Origin: Methylobacterium platani
GTDB taxonomy: Bacteria > Pseudomonadota > Alphaproteobacteria > Rhizobiales > Beijerinckiaceae
Reading direction: 5' to 3'
NCBI RefSeq assembly: GCF_001653715.1
Contig: NZ_LWHQ01000061.1
Coordinates: 1-32,785 of the forward strand
DNA: 32,785 bases
The position numbers and the translations under genes are program-made. Of this stretch, positions 1 through 7,468 are shown one piece after another; position 1 is the stretch's first letter; each line of letters starts with the position of its first letter. Under the pieces are notes generated by a model. It made no database searches, was not told where the DNA came from, and worked only from the letters and a program-made list of their open reading frames with translations.

Positions 1-1362
1 GATCTGGTCCTGGGCGTAGAGCGCGGTGTTCGTCACCCGCTCGAAGCCGTTGGTCTGGCGCGTGTAAGGCGGCAGCGGCTGGCCGTAGACCGGATCGTAG
101 ACGTCGAGCGAGTAGGGATTTTGGGAGATGTTCGAGCGGATCTGCTGGTAGCGGCCGTCGGTGCTCTCGCGCTCGAAGCCGAGGAGCAGGGTGTGGCCGA
201 TCCCGGCGGTGTCGAAACGCCCGACCAGCTCGGCCTGGCCCAGCGCGACGTCGGCGTCGTAATGGCGGAAATTGCGGTCGCGCAGGACCGTCCGGTTGTC
301 GGCGGCGATGCCGCGCACCTCGACCGCCTCGCCGGAGAGCGAGTTGGAGTTGAGGTAGGTGGCGAGCCGCATCTGCCAGTCGGCGTCGAAGCGGTGATCG
401 ACCCGGATCTGCATCGAGTCGCTGGACTGCCGGATGCTCTGGCCCGGCTCGCCGAGGAAGCGCGAGATCGGCAGGAGGCCGAGGCGGTTGTCGATCGCGA
501 CGACGCCGCGGTCGAACACCGTGCGGTTGCGCTGGAACTCGGTCTCGACGGTGACGCGGGTGTCGGGCGTGACCTGCCAGCTCACGACCGGGGCGACCAT
601 CAGGCTGTCGCCGTCGACGAAGTCGCGAAAGCTGTTCTGGCGCCCGGCCGCGAGGTTGAAGCGATAGAGCAGCGTGCCGTCCTCGTTGAGCGCGCCGCCG
701 GAATCGATCGTGCCGCGAACCTGCTCGAACGAGCCCCACAGCCCGCCCATCTCGACGAAGCGCTCTCGCGTCGGCTGCTTGGTGATGATGTTGACGAGGC
801 CGCCCGGGTCGCTGCGCCCGAACAGGCCGCCACCGGGACCCTTGAGCACCTCGATCCGCTCGATGTTCTGGGTATCGGGCGGTGGCGGGAAGCCGCGGGC
901 GAGCGGGAAGCCGTTCTTGTAGATCTCCTGGGTGGTCACGCCCCGGATGGCGTAGCTGAAGAGCGTCAGGCCGCCGAAATTGTTCTGCTGCACCACGCCC
1001 GGCGTGTAGCCGAGGACCTGGTCGACGCGGGTGGCGGCGAGGTCGGTGATGACCTCGCGCGGGGCGACGGTGACGACCTGCGGTACGTCGCGCTGGGGCG
1101 TGTCGGTCCGCGTCGCGCTCACCGCCCGGTCGGCGCGAAAGCCCGCCGTCGGTCCGATCAGGCCGATCGTGCCGGCCGCCGTGCTCGATCCGGCCGGCAG
1201 GCCCGGGGCCGGATTGCGCGGCCCCTCCACCACCACCTCGTCGAGGGCGATGGTCTCCTGGGCCGCGATGGCGGGCGCGCCGACGCCGAAGGCCAGGGCG
1301 GTCGCCAGGGCGGCGCCGCGGCGGGAGCCGGCGGCGGTGAGAAGCGGCGGACGGCGTTTCAC
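1..1362 (-). CDS. TonB-dependent outer-membrane receptor, C-terminus cut by window edge
   Basis: This is the N-terminal 454 codons of an outer-membrane receptor that imports a metal chelate or cofactor using TonB energy. The chosen GTG start (1360-1362) is followed by a signal sequence ending near AIAAQ. A TonB-box-like segment (IALDEVVVEG) comes next, then a plug domain with VLGYTPGVVQQNNFGG, the EVLKGPGG segment and GRSDPGGLVNIITKQP. The last two follow the pattern of FhuA/FhuE/FpvA-type siderophore receptors. Barrel sequence continues to the window edge, where YAQDQI is typical of strand ends. No STN signalling domain is present. A cobalamin riboswitch lies directly upstream in the same orientation, so the cargo may be a corrinoid rather than a ferric siderophore. 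The family is secure; the substrate is inferred from the riboswitch. The Shine-Dalgarno is weak, and no other start fits before the plug. Confidence 0.93.
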   Translation of the reverse strand, partial: MKRRPPLLTAAGSRRGAALATALAFGVGAPAIAAQETIALDEVVVEGPRNPAPGLPAGSSTAAGTIGLIGPTAGFRADRAVSATRTDTPQRDVPQVVTVAPREVITDLAATRVDQVLGYTPGVVQQNNFGGLTLFSYAIRGVTTQEIYKNGFPLARGFPPPPDTQNIERIEVLKGPGGGLFGRSDPGGLVNIITKQPTRERFVEMGGLWGSFEQVRGTIDSGGALNEDGTLLYRFNLAAGRQNSFRDFVDGDSLMVAPVVSWQVTPDTRVTVETEFQRNRTVFDRGVVAIDNRLGLLPISRFLGEPGQSIRQSSDSMQIRVDHRFDADWQMRLATYLNSNSLSGEAVEVRGIAADNRTVLRDRNFRHYDADVALGQAELVGRFDTAGIGHTLLLGFERESTDGRYQQIRSNISQNPYSLDVYDPVYGQPLPPYTRQTNGFERVTNTALYAQDQI

Positions 1363-1416
1363 GACTCTAACACTCGGGGTTGCCGTGCGGCACGGTCCGG
1401 GCGAGCGGCAGGGCGC

Positions 1417-1434
1417 GCCGCGCGGTCGCGCGGC
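1417..1434 (-). other. GC-rich perfect hairpin between the riboswitch and the receptor start
   Basis: GCCGCGCG and CGCGCGGC form an 8-bp inverted repeat separated by two bases, in the leader between the B12 element (ends about 1500) and the GTG at 1362. It could belong to the expression platform, for example by hiding the initiation region or promoting termination. No U-run follows it, so a classical terminator is unlikely. Its role is inference. Confidence 0.4.
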
Positions 1435-1499
1435 AGCCCCGGGCGCTCCCCGGGCCGCACCGCCCGCGGGACGTGGCTGCGCCGGCAGGCGCAGGCCAA

Positions 1500-1690
1500 G
1501 GCAGGTCTCCTGGCTCGCGGATCGTCGCCCCCGCTTCGCGCGTCGGGAGACCGGCCTTCCCGGTGCGCGCACCAGTGGCCTCGGGCGGCGGGGGCTCTCC
1601 GCTCACAGTTGCGGGGGCAGCCTCGGGCTCGCTCCGGCGGAGCTCACCGAGTTCCCTCTTCGCCCCGGGCTCGCGCCCGGAGAACCTTGA
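1500..1690 (-). ncRNA. Cobalamin (AdoCbl-type) riboswitch
   Basis: Read on the minus strand, the leader of the receptor gene carries the hallmarks of the cobalamin riboswitch in the right order. These are a 5' arm AAGGTTCTCC (1688-1679), then GAGGGAACTCGGTGAG, then the B12-box core CCCCGCAACTGTGAGCGG (within 1621-1599), then GCCACTGG (1579-1572), then the paired CCGGGAAGGCCGG, and finally GCCAGGAGACCTGCC (1514-1500) closing the element. Such elements normally repress B12 transport or synthesis genes when adenosylcobalamin is plentiful. The element ends about 137 nt before the receptor start, leaving room for an expression platform. The motifs are seen directly; the ligand follows from the family. 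Confidence 0.95.
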
Positions 1691-1744
1691 CGGTCACCGT
1701 CATGGCAGGTTGCCCCGCGGTGAGCAACAGAGCGGAAACGCAAT

Positions 1745-1757
1745 GTAATACTGTTAC
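1745..1757. promoter_or_regulatory. AT-rich imperfect palindrome upstream of the B12 leader
   Basis: GTAATACTGTTAC is an interrupted palindrome (GTAA...TTAC) in one of the few AT-rich patches here. It lies about 55 nt upstream of the start of the riboswitch and probably in the promoter of the riboswitch-receptor transcript. It may be part of the promoter or an operator. No regulator can be named. Confidence 0.3.
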
Positions 1758-1794
1758 GATCCCTGTGGCCGCCGAGGCACACCGGCCCTTCCTC

Positions 1795-2748
1795 TCAGTC
1801 ACGCAGGAAGGCGGCGGTGGCCGGGTGCAGCCACTCCGCCGGGACGGCGGCCGCGAGGTCGCGCGGGTCGCTCGGCCGCTCGTGGGGCAGGAGGCGGGCG
1901 AGGGCCGGCTTCGCCCGGTCGATCGCCGCGACGAGGCGGGTGACGGCGGCGGGATCGAGGCCGGGCTTGCCGAGGACGAAGCTCCACGACCCCACGGTCT
2001 CGACCGCCTCGGCCTGCCCCGGGAAGGTGCCGGCCGGCACGGTCATGCGCCGCAGGGACGGGCTCGCCGCGAGGATCGCCGCGATGGCGGAGGCGGGCGG
2101 GCCGAGGAAGCGGGCGCCGCCCGGCGCCTCGGCGGCCGCCCGGAAGCCCGGCCAGCCGGTACCGCCGCCGAACAGGGCGGCGGCCCGTCCGTTGCGCAGC
2201 ATCGCCGGGCCGTCGCCGGCATGGTCGAGGAGGATCGGCGCGATGTCGCGCTCGGGGTCGATCCTCGCGCCGCGCAGGACGGTGCGGCCCATGGCGGTGA
2301 GGCCGGAACTGCGGGTGCCGAGCGCCACCGGCCGGCCGCGCAGGTCGTCGAGGCTCCGCACCGGGCCGTCCGCCGGCACCACGAACAGCCCCGGCGCCGC
2401 GTAGACCGGCGCGACCACGGTGATGGACAGCGACGCCCCCCGCCCTTGTCCGTTCCCCTGCCCTGCCAGGGCCTCGTAGGCGTACTCGCCCTGGACGAGG
2501 CCGAGATCGACCGCCCCCTCGCGCAGCAGCACCAGGTTCTCGGTCGAGCCCTTGCTGGCGCGCAGGTCGAGGACGAGGTCCGGATCGACCTCGCGCAAAG
2601 CCGCGGCCAGCGCCGCGCCGTAGGCCGGAAAGCCGCCGCCCGGCGTCGCGGTGGCAAGGACGAGGTGGAGGGGCTCGCCGGCGCGGGCGGCGGGCGGCGG
2701 CGCGAGGAGGGCGAGGCAGCATGCGGCGGCGATCAGCCAGGGTCTCAT
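1795..2748 (-). CDS. TAXI-family periplasmic solute receptor (orphan)
   Basis: The 317-residue product begins MRPWL at 2748, where GGGA precedes the ATG, and has a signal peptide ending near ARAGEP. The mature N-terminus has the pattern ATPGGGFPAYGAALAAAL, followed by KGSTENLVLLREGAVDLGLVQ. This is the organisation of TAXI (TRAP-associated extracytoplasmic immunogenic) receptors, a two-lobed binding fold related to NMT1/ThiY-like proteins. The open frame continues upstream to 2877, but that part lacks a signal sequence and looks non-coding. No TRAP membrane subunit (fused 4TM/12TM protein) is adjacent, so the protein must share a distant permease or act as a sensor. Its ligand is unknown. It lies just upstream of, but outside, the riboswitch-controlled transcript. 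Confidence 0.85.
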   Translation of the reverse strand: MRPWLIAAACCLALLAPPPAARAGEPLHLVLATATPGGGFPAYGAALAAALREVDPDLVLDLRASKGSTENLVLLREGAVDLGLVQGEYAYEALAGQGNGQGRGASLSITVVAPVYAAPGLFVVPADGPVRSLDDLRGRPVALGTRSSGLTAMGRTVLRGARIDPERDIAPILLDHAGDGPAMLRNGRAAALFGGGTGWPGFRAAAEAPGGARFLGPPASAIAAILAASPSLRRMTVPAGTFPGQAEAVETVGSWSFVLGKPGLDPAAVTRLVAAIDRAKPALARLLPHERPSDPRDLAAAVPAEWLHPATAAFLRD

Positions 2749-2923
2749 CGGGTGTCCCGTCGCTCGGCCCGCAGGCAGGTTCGGTTCATGCAGCCCGGCC
2801 GCGATCCGGTCCCGGGATGTCGGGGCCTGTCCGACTTGCAAGAGCGGTCTTGTGGAGAACTTTTCCATCTCGTCCACATCCTCGGCCGGAGGTGCGAACG
2901 AAGGAGCCTCGAGGAAGGGGTCC

Positions 2924-2952
2924 AGATAGGCCTGGGGCTTCCGGGCCCTATC
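2924..2952 (-). terminator. Possible terminator after the SGNH hydrolase gene
   Basis: Twelve bases beyond the hydrolase stop, the minus strand reads GATAGG-G-CC, a loop, then GG-CCTATC, an eight-pair stem with one bulge. No U-run follows. Position supports a transcript end; the sequence support is weak. Confidence 0.3.
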
Positions 2953-2964
2953 GGCCGACTGCCT

Positions 2965-3900
2965 TCAATTGGCCGGCACCGGCACCGGCGGCGTCACGAT
3001 GTCCGGCTGCAGCAGTGACACGGTGATCGCCCGGGTGACGTGCTCGGCCATGCAGCGATAGCCGAGATCGGCGAGGCGGAAGCCGGCACCCGCCTGGGCG
3101 GTGTCGCCCTTGAGGGCGCTGATCGCCCGGGTGGCGAGGTAGCGCATCGCCTCGTAGCGCTGCACCAGCGGCACCTGCTCGCGCTCGGCGACCTTCTGGA
3201 TCGCCTGCACGAACTGCCGGTAGTAATCGTCCTTGGCGAGGCTCGCGGTGTACTGGGGGTCGACCAGCACCACGTCGATGCCGTGCGACTTGATCCAGGC
3301 CACCGTCTCGGCGAGCGACTGGGTGAAGTCCTCGATGTCGACGCGGGCGAGCGCGTCGTTGCCGCCGACCTGCCAGACCACGAGGTCGGGCTCGATCTCC
3401 GCTACCTGGTTGCGCAGGCGCTCCGCCGCCCCGAAGGCGATCTCGCCCGAGACGCCGCGGCTCTCCACCGTCACCTCGATGTCGGGGAGCGAGCGGGTCA
3501 GGGCGTCCTCGAGGCGCACCGGGTAGGTCGCGGCGGTGCCGATGCCCCCGGAATTCGAGCCGATCGTCAGGACCTGGACCGCGCGGTGCTCGCGCAGGGC
3601 CTTCTTGACCGCCTTGAGCTTGGCGAGGGTGTAGAGCTTCGAGCCCGGCACCCGGCATTCCGGCGACAGGCTGGGATCCGGCGCGTCCGGGCTCGGCGCG
3701 GTGGCCTGGAGCGCCGGGATCTCGGCGAGGGCCGGCTGGGCGGCGGGCGCCGGCACCGCCTGGGTGGTCGCCGGGCCTTGGACGGGTGCACCCTGGGGGG
3801 CGACCTGGCTCGATTGCGCCAGCGCGAGGCACGACGCCATGGCGAGGCTCACGCCGCCGAGGAGGGCCGGGGGGAGCGAGAGCGCCATTCGACGAACCAT
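2965..3900 (-). CDS. SGNH/GDSL-family hydrolase, secreted
   Basis: About 311 residues from the start chosen at 3900. A hydrophobic signal segment (LPPALLGGVSLAMASCLALAQ) is followed by an Ala/Pro/Gln-rich linker (residues about 30-80) and an SGNH hydrolase domain. Block I reads TIGSNSGGIG (nucleophile Ser about 115), block III reads QVGGNDAL (Asn181), and the C-terminal block is DLGYRCMAEHV with the likely catalytic Asp and His. Such enzymes add or remove acyl groups on periplasmic carbohydrates. The 5' end overlaps the OpgC-type gene by about 50 bases, implying coupled translation. In-frame ATGs at 3930, 3900 and 3888 all have weak Shine-Dalgarno sequences, so the exact start is uncertain. 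Context suggests glycan O-acyl modification together with OpgC; this is inference. Confidence 0.82.
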   Translation of the reverse strand: MVRRMALSLPPALLGGVSLAMASCLALAQSSQVAPQGAPVQGPATTQAVPAPAAQPALAEIPALQATAPSPDAPDPSLSPECRVPGSKLYTLAKLKAVKKALREHRAVQVLTIGSNSGGIGTAATYPVRLEDALTRSLPDIEVTVESRGVSGEIAFGAAERLRNQVAEIEPDLVVWQVGGNDALARVDIEDFTQSLAETVAWIKSHGIDVVLVDPQYTASLAKDDYYRQFVQAIQKVAEREQVPLVQRYEAMRYLATRAISALKGDTAQAGAGFRLADLGYRCMAEHVTRAITVSLLQPDIVTPPVPVPAN

Positions 3901-4946
3901 GCCGTGAAGGAGAGGGACACTAACCCGCATCCTACGACAAAGACGTCGGTCGCGAAACCTCCCCCGGTCCAGAAGCGGACCAGTTGTGCACCGAGGCTGG
4001 CGACCGATCCGACCGAGAACACCGCGAGGGAGTTGCGGCCGAGGCCGGCGAGCTGGCGGGTGAGCCAGCGCGCCCGCGGCTGGATCATGGCGAACACCGC
4101 CTGGAAGGCGAGCAGCACACCCAGGAAGTGCACCAGCCGGGCGGGCGAGAGGTAGGACTTGTCGAAGATGAACAGCAGCCGGGGTTCCGGCACCGCCAGC
4201 GGGTCGGGCCGCAGGTTGAACCACGACAGGACTGCGCCGACGACCACGATGACGATGCCGAGCGGCATCAGCCGGCGGCGCCAGACCAGGAAGCGCTCGG
4301 AGCTGCGCCGCCACTCGTGCGCGGCGAAGCCGAGCACCAGCAGCAATTGCCAGCACAGCGGGTTGAAGAACCAGTGCCCCTCCACCGGCCAGCTCGGGAT
4401 GTTGATCTCGAAGACCAGGCTGACGGCGTAGAGCGCGACCGAGATCGCGATCGCCAGGCCGAGATGCACCCGCGACAGCAGCACGAAGGCCGGGGCGAGG
4501 CCGAGCAGCACGACGTAGAGCGGCAGGATGTTGAAGAAGCCGAGCTGGTGCAGCAGCGTCACCCAGCCGACGGTGGCCTGGATCGGGTCGCTGAAGATCG
4601 GCCCGGCATTGTGCCACTCCACCAGCAGCGGGTTGTCGAGGTAGAGCGCGGCGCCGGCCAGCATGGCGAGCGCGATCGCCGTGATGACGAGCTGGGACCG
4701 GTAGACCTCGACCATGCGCGACAGCAGCCGCAGCACCGTGCGCAGGGCCGGTTCCGGCACCCCGTCGCGCCCGCGGGTGGCGATGCCGATCGACCACCCG
4801 GCCAGGAACACGAACAGCTCGGCCGCGTCCGAGATCCCGTACTGGGAATAGGTATAGTTCTGGAAGACGTTGCCCGGGATGTGGTTGATGAAGATCGTGA
4901 TCAGGGCGACGCCGCGCCAGAAGTCGACCGCATTCGGTTCACGCAT
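3849..4946 (-). CDS. opgC: OpgC-family membrane acyltransferase
   Basis: This 365-residue integral membrane protein has about ten hydrophobic segments. It opens with AVDFWRGVALITIFINHIPGN, typical of the OpgC branch of acyltransferase-3 proteins, with Arg and His in the first helix as in that superfamily. Further family-like stretches are ELFVFLAGWSIG, LPLYVVLLGLAPAF, WPVEGHWFFNPLCWQLL and GLGRNSLAVFSVGS near the C-terminus. OpgC succinylates osmoregulated periplasmic glucans; here the acyl donor and glycan acceptor are unknown. The gene overlaps the downstream SGNH hydrolase start, and membrane acyltransferase/SGNH pairs commonly cooperate in glycan acylation. The ATG at 4946 is preceded by AGAGGGA. 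The family is well supported; the gene symbol is by family resemblance. Confidence 0.85.
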   Translation of the reverse strand: MREPNAVDFWRGVALITIFINHIPGNVFQNYTYSQYGISDAAELFVFLAGWSIGIATRGRDGVPEPALRTVLRLLSRMVEVYRSQLVITAIALAMLAGAALYLDNPLLVEWHNAGPIFSDPIQATVGWVTLLHQLGFFNILPLYVVLLGLAPAFVLLSRVHLGLAIAISVALYAVSLVFEINIPSWPVEGHWFFNPLCWQLLLVLGFAAHEWRRSSERFLVWRRRLMPLGIVIVVVGAVLSWFNLRPDPLAVPEPRLLFIFDKSYLSPARLVHFLGVLLAFQAVFAMIQPRARWLTRQLAGLGRNSLAVFSVGSVASLGAQLVRFWTGGGFATDVFVVGCGLVSLSFTAWFVEWRSRSPRPSSAA

Positions 4947-5145
4947 GATGCTCGTGGTCCCTCTTGCAGGTCTCCGCGCGCCGCCGGCCGCGGCGGACGC
5001 GCGTGACGCCGATCAAGAATAGCGCGATCCAGGATCGTGCGTTCAAGGAGCGTGCGTTCAAGGCGAGCGTCCGGGCCGGTCGCCGTGCGACCGGTGGGCC
5101 GCCCGGCCCGAGGCCGGCGGCCGGATCCATCGGGGGTACCCTGCC

Positions 5146-5511
5146 CTACTTCACGATCCGGTCGAGGCGGTTGTTGACGAAGAAGTACAGCTCCTTGGCG
5201 CCGGGCTCGGTGTAGAGCACCTGCACCTCGCGCTGGCCCCGCCCGCTCTCGCCGACCAGCACGTCGGTCGGCGGCCTGCCCTTGAGGCGGACCAGCTCGC
5301 ACTCGCCGATGCCGGGGGCGATCTCGGCGGCGGCCGTCGGGACCGCGCCGGTGCAGGTGCCGTCGGGCGCCAGGACCGGGCCCCAGGACGGCGCGGGCGG
5401 CGGCGGGGGCTTGGGCGCCGCGATGGTCACCGGCGGGGCGGCCCGGTCGGTGCTGCTGCAGCCTGCCAGTGCCAGCCCCAACAGGGCGAACCCGATCACC
5501 GTCCGCGTCAT
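5146..5511 (-). CDS. Small putative lipoprotein
   Basis: 121 residues. The N-terminus is a type II signal peptide with lipobox LALAGC (Cys18), followed by a Pro-rich spacer (KPPPPPAPSW). A C-terminal domain contains a Cys pair (CTGAV and GECELV) and ends in KELYFFVNNRLDRIVK. I do not recognise the family. The ATG overlaps the stop of the upstream S10 peptidase gene as ATGA (5508-5511), so the two are translationally coupled. Membrane anchoring in the periplasm is expected. There is no evidence for enzymatic activity. Confidence 0.82.
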   Translation of the reverse strand: MTRTVIGFALLGLALAGCSSTDRAAPPVTIAAPKPPPPPAPSWGPVLAPDGTCTGAVPTAAAEIAPGIGECELVRLKGRPPTDVLVGESGRGQREVQVLYTEPGAKELYFFVNNRLDRIVK

Positions 5512-7085
5512 CGTCCCTCGTCCGTCTTCGTCCCGGGCCCGCGTCGCCGCGCCGCCAGGGCCGTCTCGTAGAGGCGGAGCGCGTCGTCGCGCAAGGCCGC
5601 CCGCGAGCGTTCGCGGAAATAGAACATGTGGCCGCCGGGATAGACCGACAGGGAGAGGCGCCGCTCCGCGCCGTAGGCCGGCAGCTGGTCGAGGATCAGC
5701 TTCGAGGCGAAGTAGGGCGTGACGAGGTCGGTGTAGCCGTGGACGACGAGCACCCGCATCTCGCCGTCGAGGGCCAGCGCCTGGCGCAGCTCGCCCACCA
5801 CCTCCGGGGCCTGGCGGCCCCCGCCCCAGTTCCAGCTGCCGTTGACCGCGTTGCTGAGGAGCTCGTAGCGCAGGTTCGGCACCCGCCAGTTCAGGGTGCG
5901 GGCGGTGAGGTCGACGACGGCGCTCGTCAGCGGCGCCTGCATGGCGGTGAGGATCGGGTCGGCGAAGCGGCCCTGCGCCGCGCTCGGGTCCGGGTCCCAG
6001 CCGGTGACGCCGGTGTCGTAGGCGCTCGCCACCCGGCCGGCGTCGCGGCCGGCCTCGCGCTGGACGCTCGATCCCGCCACGCGGCCGGCCTGGCGGCGCA
6101 CCAGGGCGGGGTCGAGCCCGGTCAGCGCCGCGACGCGCTCGGTCAGCCGGTCGATGGCGGCCGTGTCGCCGGGCCCGCGCAGCAGGTCGCCGAGGTAGGG
6201 GCCGGTGGCGTAGGCCTCGATCTCCCGCATCCGGGCGGGATCGGGCGTCTGCCCCCGCGCCTCCAGGCCGGCGGCGGCGAGCGAGGGCAGCCGCGTCACG
6301 GCGCCGAGCGGGTTGTGCCGCGGCGGCTGCAGGTAGGCGAAATCGAGCACTGGCGAGAGCAGCACCAGCCCGGAGAGCCCGATGCCGACGTCGTCCTGGA
6401 GCTTGCGGGCGATCAGGGGGCCGCGAAAGCCGCCGTAGCTCTCGCCGAGGTAGAATTTCGGCGAGGTCAGCCGGTCGTTGGTGCGCAGCCAGCGGGCGAT
6501 CGCCGCCGACAGCACGGCGGCGTCGGTCTCGACGCCGTAATAGCGCTTGGCGTCGTCGCCGGCGGCGCGGCTGTAGCCGGTCCCGACCGGATCGATGAAG
6601 ACGAGGTCGGTGAAGTCGAGCCAGGTCTCGCCGTTCGGCACCGCCACCGGCGGCATCGAGGGGCTGATGCTCGGCCCGTCGAGGGGGAGGCGCCAGGGCC
6701 CGACCGCGGCGAGGTTGAGATAGGCCGAGGCCGCGCCCGGCCCGCCGTTGATCGCGAAGGTGACCGGCCGCGTCCCGGCCTCGGCGCCCGGCAGGGTGAA
6801 GGCCGTGAAGGCGATCTCGGCCTGGAGCTTCCCGGATTCGTCGACCAGCGGCAGGCTGCCGGCGACCGCCGTGAAGTTCAGGGTGCGGCCGCCCGGGAAG
6901 GTCAGGCTGTGCTGCGTCGTCGCGTCGGGCGGCAGGCGGCGGCCTTCCGGCTGGCGCGCTTCCTGGCGGCTCTCTTGGCGGCTCTCCTGCCGGCTCTCTT
7001 GCCGGGCGGGCTGCGCCAGCAGCGGCGCGGGGCCGAGGAGCAGGATGCCTGCGAGCGCGAAGATCCGGGTCGTGATGCGGGTCAT
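5508..7085 (-). CDS. S10-family serine carboxypeptidase, secreted
   Basis: This 525-residue exported peptidase starts at 7085 behind a good GAGGAG. A signal peptide (residues 1-25, ending LLAQ) is followed by a low-complexity RQES repeat (about 28-44). The S10 alpha/beta-hydrolase domain shows FAINGGPGAAS (oxyanion-hole region, 110-120), FIDPVGTGYS (163-172), GESYGG (214-219, nucleophile Ser216), HGYTDLVTP (Asp453) and GGHMFYF (His486), a complete Ser-Asp-His triad. S10 enzymes release C-terminal residues from peptides at acidic pH. The downstream lipoprotein start overlaps its stop. The RQES repeat is encoded by imperfect DNA repeats near 6957-7005 and probably varies in copy number between strains. 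The peptide substrate is unknown. Confidence 0.93.
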   Translation of the reverse strand: MTRITTRIFALAGILLLGPAPLLAQPARQESRQESRQESRQEARQPEGRRLPPDATTQHSLTFPGGRTLNFTAVAGSLPLVDESGKLQAEIAFTAFTLPGAEAGTRPVTFAINGGPGAASAYLNLAAVGPWRLPLDGPSISPSMPPVAVPNGETWLDFTDLVFIDPVGTGYSRAAGDDAKRYYGVETDAAVLSAAIARWLRTNDRLTSPKFYLGESYGGFRGPLIARKLQDDVGIGLSGLVLLSPVLDFAYLQPPRHNPLGAVTRLPSLAAAGLEARGQTPDPARMREIEAYATGPYLGDLLRGPGDTAAIDRLTERVAALTGLDPALVRRQAGRVAGSSVQREAGRDAGRVASAYDTGVTGWDPDPSAAQGRFADPILTAMQAPLTSAVVDLTARTLNWRVPNLRYELLSNAVNGSWNWGGGRQAPEVVGELRQALALDGEMRVLVVHGYTDLVTPYFASKLILDQLPAYGAERRLSLSVYPGGHMFYFRERSRAALRDDALRLYETALAARRRGPGTKTDEGR

Positions 7086-7468
7086 GACGTCTCCTCGCGG
7101 GCCGAGGCCCAGGGCTTATCTAGGGTCTCCGCACCATCCCGGTCGAAAGACCGGGCGCGGGTTTCTCCTCTCCCCGCGGGCGGGGAGAGAGCCGTGTTCC
7201 CGTCCAGGGAACACGGCAAGCGGAGGCGAGAGCCGGAGCGGGGGTGAGGGGGTATCGCCGGGTGAGGCTCCTCCGGAAACACCCCCTCACCCTCGCCCTC
7301 CGGGCTTGCTGCCGACCCGGCACGGGGGCGGGATCGTTCCGATCCCCAGCAGCCCTCTCCCCGCCCGCGGGGCGAGGAGAGATCCGCGTCATCTCCGGTC
7401 TCCGGATTTCTGTTCGGACGATTGCAAATCGTGCGCGTGCAAATCGGATATTTGCAAACGGCTATGCA
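7086..7468. other. 383-bp non-coding region with repeat element and TGCAAATCG repeats
   Basis: No convincing gene lies between the S10 peptidase start and the holC stop. The region holds a compound palindromic repeat (about 7160-7385) and, next to holC, three related AT-rich direct repeats: TTGCAAATCG (7422-7431), GTGCAAATCG (7437-7446) and TTTGCAAACG (7451-7460). These recur every 14-15 bases. Open frames across this interval are short and have no recognisable protein pattern. Confidence 0.7.
7160..7385. repeat. Compound palindromic intergenic repeat (REP/BIME-like)
   Basis: Several nested hairpins are packed together. A perfect 10-bp stem CTCTCCCCGC/GCGGGGAGAG lies at 7168-7189. An 11-bp perfect stem GCCGTGTTCCC/GGGAACACGGC with a 5-nt loop lies at 7191-7217. 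GGGGGTGAGGGGG around 7238-7250 opposes CCCCCTCACCCTCGCC around 7281-7296. A second CTCTCCCCGCCCGCGGGG copy lies near 7355-7381. The ends are inverted relative to each other. This organisation, in a non-coding gap, is typical of multicopy palindromic repeats dispersed in GC-rich alphaproteobacterial genomes. Copy number cannot be seen here. Confidence 0.7.

Noticed and set aside
121..3018. Open plus-strand frame of 965 codons
   Set aside because: It is antisense to the TonB receptor, riboswitch and TAXI gene, with Arg/Ala/Gly-rich shadow composition typical of high-GC DNA and no recognisable domain.
2965..4797. Possible fusion of the SGNH hydrolase with a 290-residue N-terminal extension
   Set aside because: The extension is the out-of-frame reading of the OpgC gene; the hydrolase begins with its own signal peptide near 3900.
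5469..7247. Open plus-strand frame of 592 codons
   Set aside because: Antisense shadow of the S10 peptidase, whose triad and signal peptide are clear on the other strand.
7143..7385. CRISPR-like repeat array
   Set aside because: The units are palindromic, of unequal size and without regular spacers; no cas gene is nearby.
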